Shown here: piece by piece, positions 1 to 7,552 of the stretch | Layout: the number at the start of each line of letters is the position of its first letter | Numbering within the stretch: the first letter of the stretch is position 1 | NCBI GenBank assembly: GCA_002887195.1 | Contig: PJAB01001378.1 | Location: 1-14,910, forward strand | Length of the DNA: 14,910 bases | Reading direction: 5' to 3' | From: Chrysochromulina parva | Lineage: Eukaryota > Haptophyta > Prymnesiales > Chrysochromulinaceae | Made by a program: the position numbers and the translations under genes | Notes under the pieces: model-generated | Seen by the model: the letters and a program-made list of their open reading frames with translations, nothing else | Databases searched by the model: none | What the model was told of the DNA's origin: nothing

Positions 1-636
1 TCGACAGATTCCCCAACGCGAGGGCTGCGTTCGCCTTGCCTTGAGGGTCGCCGTCGCGCACGAGCGCCTTGAGCGGCCCGATGGCGCCCGCCGCTGCGAT
101 CGCCGCCGTATTGGCAGCGTCGCCGTTTGTCAGATTCGCCAACGCGACGGCTGCGTTCGCCTTGCCTTGAGGGTCGCCGTCGCGCACGAGCGCCGCGAGC
201 GGCCCGATGGCGCCCGCCGCTGCGATCGCCGCCGTATTGGCAGCGTCGCCGCTCGACAGATTCGCCAACACGGAGGCTGCGTTCGCCTTGCCTTGAGGGT
301 CGCCGTCGCGCACGAGCGCCGCGAGCGGCCCGATGGCGCCCGCCGCTGCGATTGCCGCCATATCGACAGCGTTGCAATACAACAGATTCGCCAAGGCGTA
401 GGCTGCATCTGCCTTGCCTTGAGCGTCGCCGTCGCGCACGAGCGCCGCGAGCGGCCCGATGGCGCCCGCCGCTGCGATCGCCGCCGTATTGGCAGCGTCG
501 CCGCTCGACAGATTCGCCAACGCGAGGGCTGCGTTCGCCTTTCCTTGAGGGTCGCCGTCGCGCACGAGCGCCGCGAGCGGCCCGATGGCGCCCGCCGCTG
601 CGATTGCCGCCGTATTGGCAGCATTGCACGACAGCT
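1..636. repeat. 126 bp tandem repeat encoding ARM units
   Basis: The block containing gagcggcccgatggcgcccg recurs every 126 bp (for example near 71, 197, 323, 449 and 575), giving about five near-identical units. Most differences are single bases. The unit around 360-420 (encoding LLYCNAVDMAAIAAA) is the most diverged. The array continues past the left edge. Confidence 0.9.
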
Positions 637-895
637 TCCACAAGGTCTCCGCGGCTGCAGCACGATCTTCGGCGGTGCCGTCTCCGAGCATCGCCACGAG
701 TTGCGCGAAGACGCCGGTCGCGAGTAGTTCTTCACGCATCGGATCCATCATTTGGTCTGGCGGCGCGTCGGGCATACCGCCAGCTGCCAGCAGCTCACGC
801 ACCTTACGCGCATCGCCCGCGCGCGTCGCCATGAGGCGCCGGTCGTTGAGATCATTCGCGTCCGAGTCATGGTGCTCCAGGTCGGTCGCGTCCAT
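1..895 (-). CDS. Armadillo-repeat protein with ankyrin-like N-terminal segment (3' end beyond window)
   Basis: The minus-strand frame is open from ATG at 893-895 through the left edge (298 codons visible, no stop). Residues 1-20 are acidic. Residues 21-45 (MATRAGDARKVRELLAAGG) resemble an ankyrin helix-turn-helix. From about residue 55 the protein is armadillo (ARM): a divergent first repeat (ELLATGVFAQLVAMLGDGT), then repeats of exactly 42 residues with the pattern GAIGPLAALVRDGDPQGKAN / AALALANLSSGDAANTAAIA. ARM arrays form a curved solenoid that binds other proteins; no enzyme activity is implied. Tandem DNA copies are spaced 126 bp and nearly identical, so they were amplified or homogenised recently. 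The partner and cell location cannot be told. The long frames on both strands here are by-products of this repeat. ATG 895 is chosen as the first in-frame ATG after pyrimidine-rich non-coding DNA; an upstream exon is possible. Confidence 0.85.
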   Translation of the reverse strand, partial: MDATDLEHHDSDANDLNDRRLMATRAGDARKVRELLAAGGMPDAPPDQMMDPMREELLATGVFAQLVAMLGDGTAEDRAAAAETLWKLSCNAANTAAIAAAGAIGPLAALVRDGDPQGKANAALALANLSSGDAANTAAIAAAGAIGPLAALVRDGDAQGKADAAYALANLLYCNAVDMAAIAAAGAIGPLAALVRDGDPQGKANAASVLANLSSGDAANTAAIAAAGAIGPLAALVRDGDPQGKANAAVALANLTNGDAANTAAIAAAGAIGPLKALVRDGDPQGKANAALALGNLS

Positions 896-1302
896 GTGCG
901 GAGACTCAGGGATGGACGGTCCGTGTGAAAGGAAGTCAAGTCAAGTCAAGTCAAAAAAAAGGAAAGGAAAGGCAAGGGGCAAAAGCAGCACTTTTCGACT
1001 TGAAACTCACACAAGTATGTATGCTGGAGGGTGCATGGGGTCGGTCCCTTCAGAAAGGATAGTTCCACTTCTTTGTCACCCTCGTGGCCTCTCTGCAGCT
1101 GCGGCCCACGACCGTAGCTCAAGCTTAGATCAGCTTCCGCTTCGCACCTCCGCGCCGTCGGTGGTCGCCCAGCGCAGTGCGGCGTATGGGTGGACTGTTG
1201 GCAAATATGGGCGGTGAGCCCAGCGCGCAGTGCGGCGAGCAGTTGGCGTGCAGTTCCAACCATATTAGGCAGCCAGGTGTCCATGTCCCCAGTACCATAT
1301 TA
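896..1302. other. Intergenic region between PSAT 3' end and ARM gene 5' end
   Basis: This 407 bp stretch has no convincing gene. It holds a short TCAAG tandem (about 933-952) running into an A8 tract and purine-rich GGAAA repeats (953-975). On the minus strand this is a pyrimidine tract just upstream of the ARM gene, where its promoter or 5' UTR should lie. Between 1165 and 1300 there are imperfect direct repeats: cccagcgcagtgcggcg recurs about 50 bp later as cccagcgcgcagtgcggcg, and a catatta-aggc-gcc motif occurs twice (about 1260 and 1297). These probably sit in the PSAT 3' UTR. Confidence 0.5.
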
Positions 1303-2487
1303 TTAGGCCGCCTTGGCCTCGTCGTGCGCCCAGGTCATCCACGGAAGGAGCTTCTGGAGGTCGGCCGCCTCGACGGTCGGGCCGCACCAGATGCGGAAGC
1401 CCGGGGGCGCCGAGCGGTACGCGCCGACGTCCAGGGCGACGTTTTGCTTCTCGAGGAGCGCCGCCATCTTCTTGACACCGTCGGCGTCGAGGTCTTTGAC
1501 CTTGAGGCAGACGGACGTGTTCGAGCGGACCGACTTGTCGTCGCCCGAGAGGAACTCAATCCAGTCGTTCTCGGCGACGAATTTCTCGAGCACCGCCAGG
1601 TTGGCGTTCGCCTTGTCGACGAGGCCCTTGTAGCCGCCGATGGACTTGGCCCACTTGAGGGCATCCAGGTAGTCCTCGGTGGCGAGGAGCGAGGGCGTGT
1701 TGATGGTGGCGCCGCTGAAGATCTCGACGTCGAGCTTGCCCTTCTTCGTCATGCGGAACAGCTTGGGCATCGGCCAGGGCGGCGTGTAGCTCTCGAGACG
1801 CGCGACCGCGCGCGGAGAAAGGATGAGCATGCCGTGAGCGCCCTCGCCACCGAGGCACTTCTGCCACGAGAAGGTGATGACGTCGAGGTTGGCCCAGGGC
1901 ATGTCCATCGCGAAGACGGCGGAGGTCGCGTCGCAGATCACGAGCCCCTCGCGGTTCGCCGGCGGCACGAAGCTCGGCGGCACGCGCACGCCCGAGGTCG
2001 TCCCGTTGTATGTGAAGACGACGTCGGTCGAGAAGTCTATGCTCTTGAGATCGGGCAGCTTGCCATAGTCAGCCTTGAGCTCGATGAGGTCTTTGAGCTT
2101 GAGCTGCTTCGCCGCGTCCGTGTACCAGTCGCCGCCAAAGTTCTCGAAGTGCACGACCGTCACCGGCTTAGGGCCCAGCAGGCCCCACATCGCCATCTCG
2201 ACCGCGCCCGTGTCGGAGCCAGCGACGATGCCGATGTGGTAGTCCTTCGGCAAGCCCATGGGCTCAAGCAGGTCGCGCGTCCCCTGGATGGCGCCACCGA
2301 GCTTCGCCTTGCCCACCTTGGCACGGTGCGAGCGGCCGAGCGCCGCGTCGGAGAGCGCCGCGATCGTGTAGCCGGGCCGCTTTGTGCACGGGCCCGAGGA
2401 GAACTGGGGATTGGCGGGCTTGACAGCCGGCATGGTGGACTTGGAGCGCACGAAGCGGGCCGCGCGGCCCGCGTTGCGAGAGAGCAT
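1303..2487 (-). CDS. serC: Phosphoserine aminotransferase, alphaproteobacterial type, probably mitochondrial
   Basis: This PLP-dependent class V aminotransferase makes 3-phosphoserine from 3-phosphohydroxypyruvate and glutamate, the second step of serine synthesis. It matches the SerC subfamily typical of alphaproteobacteria over its whole length rather than the E. coli/plant type. Landmarks from ATG 2485-2487 (394 aa): SSGPC near 31, [15 protein letters not shown] near 49-63, SDTGAVE 91-97, YNGTTSGVR 160-168, CDATSA 185-190 (PLP aspartate), [14 protein letters not shown] with the Schiff-base lysine at 210, INTPS 262-266, RSNTSVCLK near 321, and [13 protein letters not shown] near 355. The first 18 residues ([18 protein letters not shown]) are Arg/Ser-rich without acids, as in a mitochondrial presequence, and MPAVKP follows where bacterial homologues begin. 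The frame is open to 2541 but has no earlier ATG. No intron is needed. Confidence 0.93.
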   Translation of the reverse strand: MLSRNAGRAARFVRSKSTMPAVKPANPQFSSGPCTKRPGYTIAALSDAALGRSHRAKVGKAKLGGAIQGTRDLLEPMGLPKDYHIGIVAGSDTGAVEMAMWGLLGPKPVTVVHFENFGGDWYTDAAKQLKLKDLIELKADYGKLPDLKSIDFSTDVVFTYNGTTSGVRVPPSFVPPANREGLVICDATSAVFAMDMPWANLDVITFSWQKCLGGEGAHGMLILSPRAVARLESYTPPWPMPKLFRMTKKGKLDVEIFSGATINTPSLLATEDYLDALKWAKSIGGYKGLVDKANANLAVLEKFVAENDWIEFLSGDDKSVRSNTSVCLKVKDLDADGVKKMAALLEKQNVALDVGAYRSAPPGFRIWCGPTVEAADLQKLLPWMTWAHDEAKAA

Positions 2488-4241
2488 TTTGATGACGATC
2501 CCAGCTGAGGACGCGTGGCCGAGAATCAATGAAGAGGACAATCAAGGCTCACCCTACAGTGGAGTCCGACCATCAGGCCCGGCGACTTTTGACGATTTTG
2601 GTGATTCCTCTCGTGAAGAAATCCAATTGTGACTCGTGACGACCACGCGCCCTGATCGCCTGGTGCGCTGCGCGGCGCGCCGTTGCCTCCTCCGCACAGC
2701 CGCGTCCTGCAGCTGCCGACGATGTGAAACTTTCTCCACTTCCCGAATCACGATGTGGAACGACAAAATAAGACTTTAGTACTGAGGCAGTGGCGCGAGT
2801 CGCGTTGAGCGAGAGCGCGTGGCTTGTATTGATCTGACAGCTTTTGCACGCGATCGTCTCTTCTGCTTGGCAGGCAGCGATGCGCGTGGCTTCGTGAGGG
2901 AATGCGATGCGGAGGCGCGGGGGCGGGCGTCCTCGTTTGAGGAGGCGCAGGCGCTTTTTGAGTGCAGCTGGCCACCTTGTTGGTCGACAAGTGTGCTGGT
3001 GCTCGCCGCAGCGGCATCGCACATGACCCGCGAGCGGAGCGCGCTCGTGCTGCTCGCCGCGCTGCTTGATCGGCTCCCCGACCTACGGCCGGAGGTGATG
3101 CATGTGCCCCACCGGCATGTGTCCCGGGACGAGGGCGAGGACGGCCTAGCCGAGGGCGAGCAGCAGCGCCGCCGCCGGGAGCAGCGAGTTAGGAGCAGCG
3201 AGTCGGGCCACACGTTCATCAGGAGGTAGGAGGTGGAGGTACGGCATGCGGCGGTGGAGGGCGGCGATACGGCAGCGGCGAGCGGGCAGGAGCTCGATCG
3301 TCGATGCTCTGCTCCGGCGAGCCCGAGCCGTGAGAGGCGTCGGCGACCGCGCGGCCGCTGGCTGTGGGAGTGCGATCGTTTTTTTTATTGCTCTCCGAGC
3401 TGCAAATATCAACGGGAACCACCGCGCGTGGTCGGTTTATGACCCGGATCGAACGCGGCGAAGCGCCCGGGCGGCGGGGCGGGGCGACCCGGCGACGCAT
3501 GCGCGCTCGCGCGCAGCCGAGAGCCGTCGGGGCGGTCCGGGGGCCGGGACGTGGCCGCGCGGGCATGGGCCGCGGGCTTATGCCCACGTTGCTTATGCCT
3601 TATCCTTATCGCTTATGGTTATGCGCCACGCGGTATTGTTGAGCCCCGGCCTGGGCGCTGGCGGCACACATTAGACATTTTAGCGATGGGATGCGGTCCA
3701 GGACACGCGACACTAGACAGCCGCACACGATATGCGACATGCAAAATGTGTGGGCGGCCAGCAACGGGCCCCACACATTCTATACGCCCCTGATCGAGGC
3801 ATCATGGTGTTCAAAACGCGGCGGCACGCGGCCTCCGCGTGGCAAATCCCTTTTTCGATCGGTCGTCCGGTATCGATCAGCAGGGGGTGCTGCGCGCGCG
3901 CGCGCACGCATCGCATTCTGAGAGCACTCAGGTTCGATCTCCGATGCGATCTCCGATGCGGGCCCAAAAGGGGGGGGCATCGTCGTGGGGCCGAGGGTGC
4001 AGCGATAGATAGCGACGGGTCTAGTCTTGCTCCCGCCGCGCCATGGCGGTTTCAAAAAGGTCAGGGGTGGCGGTGCCCCAGCAGCGGCGCCCGGCGCCGG
4101 CGAAGCGGCAGAGGCGGCAGTCTCGCGCCACGGGGGCGGCCGCGGGGGCCAGCACAACCGGTCGATCAGACGCGAGAGCCGCTATGGAGGCTGTGGAGGC
4201 TTGCCTTCTTCTTAGGCGGAGCGCCGTGTTGGTGTCCAGTA
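2488..4241. other. 1.75 kb region without a convincing gene
   Basis: The right-hand 150 bp of PSAT upstream DNA (2488-2780) is of moderate GC and should hold its promoter. A plus-strand frame 2819-3229 is listed separately. 3220-3560 is very GC-rich and low in complexity, interrupted by a T8 run at about 3379-3386. 3575-3630 carries a degenerate GCTTATG/CCTTATC series. 3933-3960 holds a 13 bp direct repeat (gatctccgatgc twice), 3890-3905 an alternating GC run, and 3965-3975 a G run. The distal part should include the 3' UTR of the gene ending at 4242; a cctcgcgtctgat/tctcgcgtctgat pair occurs at its stop codon and about 70 bp downstream on the minus strand. No tRNA or rRNA was recognised. Confidence 0.5.
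2819..3229 (+). CDS. Doubtful plus-strand reading frame
   Basis: The frame is open from a TGA at 2783 to a stop at 3227-3229 (about 136 codons from a GTG at 2819), but the first in-frame ATG lies deep inside it (the M of SHMTRERSALVLL). The middle part (SSFEEAQALF, VLVLAAAASHMTRERSALVLLAALLDRL) has a helical, protein-like pattern and GC-rich third positions. The C-terminal part turns into an E/Q/R-rich run. It could be an internal exon, a remnant or chance in GC-rich DNA. No family was recognised. Confidence 0.15.
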   Translation: MACIDLTAFARDRLFCLAGSDARGFVRECDAEARGRASSFEEAQALFECSWPPCWSTSVLVLAAAASHMTRERSALVLLAALLDRLPDLRPEVMHVPHRHVSRDEGEDGLAEGEQQRRRREQRVRSSESGHTFIRR

Positions 4242-4582
4242 TCAGACGCGAGGCCGCTTTGGGGGCGAGAGCAAGTCGAGAGCCGGGGGCGTGAGCCCGC
4301 TCGCGCGCAGCACGTCGTGCACGAAACCGTCCCCCCAAGGGGCTGTGAGGCCCTGGTCCACCGAGTCGCTGTCATACGGCGCGCCCGCCTCGCGCGTGCC
4401 CGCCTTGGCGCCCGCGCCACCGAGGCTGGCGCCGTGGTGGGCGCCGCGGCTGTTTTTCTTGTCGCGCTGCTGCTGCTTCTCCTTTTCCCACTTGAGGAGG
4501 GGCGGCTCCATGGCCTCGAGCAGGGTGAGCTTCGGAGCGATCTGGCGGCCCGAGCGAGAGCGCTTGGTGCCCAAAACGGCGC

Positions 4583-4615
<33 letters not shown>

Positions 4616-6616
4616 AGCGCGAGGTGAGCGCTGTGTTGAGCGCTGTGGAGGTATGCCGTGTGGGGCTGGTGAGCGTCGACGAGCCGTTGGACGTGTACGA
4701 GTCTTGTCGGGAGATGGGTGCCTGCCGAGCCGCCGGCTGCACGCGCGCTCGTGAGCTGTTCATGCTCACCGCCGCCATCTCGCCCTCCGACGCGCCGCGT
4801 TCACTAGGGGACCTGCTGCGCTGTGAACGCCCTTGGGGATCTGCTGTGAACGCCCTTGAGGATCTGCAGTGCTCAAAATCGAGGCTCGGGAGCCGCGTGG
4901 GCAGCGCGCCCGTCCGGTACTCCGCCATCGACTCGTCCGCCTCGGCGCCATCGTGGGCGCCGCCCATGTCGCACCACGACTCAGTCCCCACAGGCAAACT
5001 GCCGGCGTCGTCGCCTCGGTCCGATCGCGACTCCGACGGCGACGAGTGGCGCTCAGTGCAGCGCTCCGAGGACTCCGACCCGAAGCGATCCTCGGTAACT
5101 GACGTGCCGCGTGGCCTGGGCTTCGCCGCCGGCAGCTTGGCTGCCTCGAGGTCGGCCGGCGCGACAGTGAGCGTGAGGGAATACTTGGCCTCCATGGAGG
5201 CCGCAGCCTCGGCCGCGGCCGCCTCGGTCGAGGCGAGCACGCCATGCGAACCGTCGCCCGAGCCAAGCTCATCGTCCGCATCGTCGCCGCCCTCCTCGCC
5301 GCCCTTGGTCAGCCCGCTCTCGTTCATCGCCTGCATCCAGTCCCAGTGGGCCAAGTTGAGCGTCGTGTCGGTCGCGGTCTCGTCCACCGGCCCGCCCTGC
5401 CGATCGTCGAACTCATCGAAGCATCGGGAGAGCTGCTCGAGATCCACGAACGAGCCTACGGCCGTCAGGCTCCCCTTGGGCGCCGCCGCGCCGCCGGCAT
5501 GGGCCAGCCCGCCTCCCTGCTTGCGACCTGGCGCCGCCGGCGCGCCAATCGCCATCCCGAACCACATGAGCGTCTCCAATGCGGCGGCGCACGTCGACGT
5601 CTCTGACGACGCGCCGTCCCTCGCGGCGCCCACTACGGCGCCACTGCCAGCGGCGGTGCCCTTGCCGGCCGCCGTCTCGCCGGCACCCGCAGCGTCCGCG
5701 CCATTGCCCTGGGCGGCCACGCCGGCGCTCACTACGGCGCCACTGCCCATGCCCGCACCGAGCTCACCCTTTGACGAACCGAGCTCACCCTTCTTACGGC
5801 TCGTCGGCGCGGCCGCGGCTGCTGGCCGTTCCGCAGCGCTGGCCGAGGACTCGCTCCCACCCTTTGCAGCACCCGCCTTGGCCGGCGGCGCACCCGCCGC
5901 CTCCTCGGCTGCCTGCGCCGCCCGTTGATTGGATGAGTGCGCCGCCGCGCGCAGCTGCGCCCGCACGACGGCCAGGTCGGCGTCGGTGAGCGTCCGCCCG
6001 CCCGGGATGCCGCTGACGCCCGCGCCGAGCTTCTGCGGAACGCGCGCGACACGCAGAGCGCAGCGTGAGCACACAGTTCGTTCACGTGGCAGCAGGAGCG
6101 CAGCGTCACGTGTCACAAAATCGTCCTCTTTTGGATAATCTGTCATCACGGGAGCTCGGCGAGAGGAGGCACGCACCGCGGAGCCATCCTCGTCGTCCTC
6201 GATGTGCACCAGCGGCTTGTCGTGCTTGCGGATCGCCTCGGCGATGCTCGCGAACACGCTGCTGTCGCCGCTGCTGCTGGTGCTGCTCTCGACTGGCACA
6301 GGCTTGAGTGGCGCTAGGCCCTCCATGTCATCGGCGGCGATTGCCAGTGCTGCGCTGTTGCGCCGCTGCGCGACGCGCTCCGTCGTTCTCTGCGGGGCGA
6401 ACAGAGCGTTCATGCAGTCAGTGGCTGACTCGTCGCGTTCGCGCGGCGCAGGCAGGCGTGTGGGCATAGGTCTGGCTGGACTGTTACAGCACCGCGGGTC
6501 TCACGTACCTCCATGTCCGCATTGAGCTTGTGGAAATAGGTGTGGTACAGCGCCCAGCCGTCCATACGAGAGGTGGGAGGTTGTGGCTGCGATACGACCT
6601 CCGATTCGGTTGGCAT
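4242..6616 (-). CDS. Low-complexity, probably nuclear protein of unknown function (2-3 exons)
   Basis: Spliced model: exon 1 6509-6616 (36 aa from ATG 6616, MPTESEVV to LNADME), a 119 bp intron 6390-6508 (donor GAG|GTACGTGAG, acceptor CCCCGCAG|AGA, branch-like CTGAC), and exon 2 4242-6389. Both borders are phase 0, giving 751 aa. The junction makes one plausible helix (ALYHTYFHKLNADMERTTERVAQRR). The rest is Ala/Ser/Gly/Glu-rich and probably disordered. It has acidic patches (HIEDDEDGS, CFDEFDDRQ), many Ser/Arg pairs, a (DA)5 run near 629-638 from a GTCGGC hexanucleotide repeat, a basic helix near 645-685 (KRSRSGRQ, LLKWEKEKQQQRDKKNSR) and a C-terminus ending PPKRPRV, like a nuclear localisation signal. 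A second possible 144 bp intron (6033-6176) would remove residues 108-155. A regulatory nuclear protein is inference only. Antisense frames of up to 545 codons are composition effects. Confidence 0.65.
4586..4616. repeat. GTCGGC hexanucleotide repeat
   Basis: About five units of gtcggc in the coding strand complement encode the Asp-Ala run near residues 629-638 of the 751-aa protein. Such in-frame repeats change length without shifting the frame. Confidence 0.8.
6390..6508 (-). other. Intron 1 of the 751-aa protein gene
   Basis: Donor GAG|GTACGTGAG at 6508 and acceptor TTCGCCCCGCAG|AG ending at 6390; 119 bp, phase 0 on both sides. It contains an in-frame ATG (6467) that makes the downstream exon look like a complete frame by itself. 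It lacks the CTGATG arrays seen in other genes of the window. Confidence 0.7.
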
Positions 6617-7546
6617 AGGTGGTTTTGTGGCTCTGGGGACCGCTGGTCTCGGCAGTCGGTGGCGCCTCGTGGATGACTCGCTGACCTGAGAGCGATGACG
6701 AGAAAAGAGATGTGTCCAGATCTCGTGAGAGATCGCGATCTGCCACTGATGTCCCGTAAGGAGAAGGAAAGGGACCAGGAAACGCTCGCCGATAGCCGCC
6801 GGGAAAAGTCAATTGGCAATTGGGAATCCGAATTGGGAATAACGATTTGGGGCGGTCGCCGACGACGTGGACCTTGGGAGACTTTGGACGCAACTCCATG
6901 ACCTTCGACGTGTCTTTCAGAAAACAGAAGATGCAAGTCAAGAGTGAGACCCCGCTCCCCGGCAGCCCGGCAGTGAATCCAGAGTTGGTGCGTTACTCAC
7001 AATTGGTTAACAATTGGTTACTCACAACTCTGTCACAACTAGACTTACTCAGATCAACGGCGCGCGCGAGTTGAAGTTCTTGTCTGCTGTCGTCCTGAGG
7101 TCGAAGCGTGGAGTGGATTAGAGTTCTGGAGAGAGAAAATTGGCTGACGCGTGAAGGTCCGACACAAGCATCACGAGGGTGGCCCAATAATGTTCCGGCG
7201 TTTACTTAAGCGTTTACTGCATGTAAAAATGGGGACCGCGTGGGACGTGGCACCTTGGAGTGTAGAGTTCTCCACATGTGCCCGTGCACATGTGCCCGCT
7301 ACCCGTACCACTCTCTCGCCCTGCAAGCACCGTCCTGGCACCCTGAAGGCACCCTAGGCATGCAAAATATGCGAGTGCGACTGTGACATCAGTGCACTGA
7401 GCGAGGCTCCCTTGCAGCTCCTCCGATCCTAATTGCGCATGCGTGTGGGCCCATGCGCCGCCCGCGTCGTCTTGGGCACTTGCATGCGGCCCGTCTCCCG
7501 CTCACGCCGCGTCGTCTTGGGCACTTGCATGCGGCCCGTCTCCCGC
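6617..7546. other. 930 bp intergenic region, lower GC
   Basis: This lies between the 3' end of the bestrophin gene and the 5' end of the 751-aa protein gene, both on the minus strand. No convincing gene was seen; the minus-strand frames at 6484-6941 have no domain pattern. The region is clearly less GC-rich than the coding DNA. It holds an AATTGG-rich block (about 6810-6840), a 25 bp imperfect direct repeat of gttactcacaa around 6992 and 7017 separated by an AATTGGTTAACAATTG block, and a 14 bp direct repeat with two CACATGTG E-box-like palindromes (7273-7280, 7287-7294). The left half should carry the promoter of the 751-aa gene. Confidence 0.5.
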
Positions 7547-7552
7547 TCACGC
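7463..7552. repeat. 45 bp tandem duplication across the bestrophin stop codon
   Basis: Two apparently perfect 45 bp copies (7463-7507, 7508-7552), each beginning cgcgtcgtcttgggcactt and ending cgctcacgc. The right copy contains the last codons and TGA of the bestrophin-like gene; the left copy repeats them in the 3' UTR. Confidence 0.9.

Noticed and set aside
41..834. Long frames on both strands in the ARM array
   Set aside because: Frame-shifted readings of the 126 bp repeat; only the minus frame starting at 895 gives ARM helices.
1177..2508. 443-codon plus-strand frame over the PSAT gene
   Set aside because: It is antisense to a gene with clear full-length family motifs; its composition is typical of an antisense high-GC frame.
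3570..3635. Telomere-like repeat from the CTTATG/CCTTATC series
   Set aside because: The units are irregular and few and match no known telomere unit.
3732..4754. 340-codon plus-strand frame
   Set aside because: Arg/Gly/Ala-rich with no protein-like pattern, and partly antisense to the 751-aa gene.
4291..5928. 545-codon plus-strand frame antisense to the 751-aa gene
   Set aside because: It mirrors the codon pattern of the minus-strand gene in GC-rich DNA, shows no domain, and competes with a frame that has phase-matched splice sites and an NLS-like end.
6484..6941. Minus-strand frames of about 146-150 codons upstream of the 751-aa gene
   Set aside because: No recognisable motif, lower-GC intergenic composition, and one of them overlaps exon 1 in another frame.
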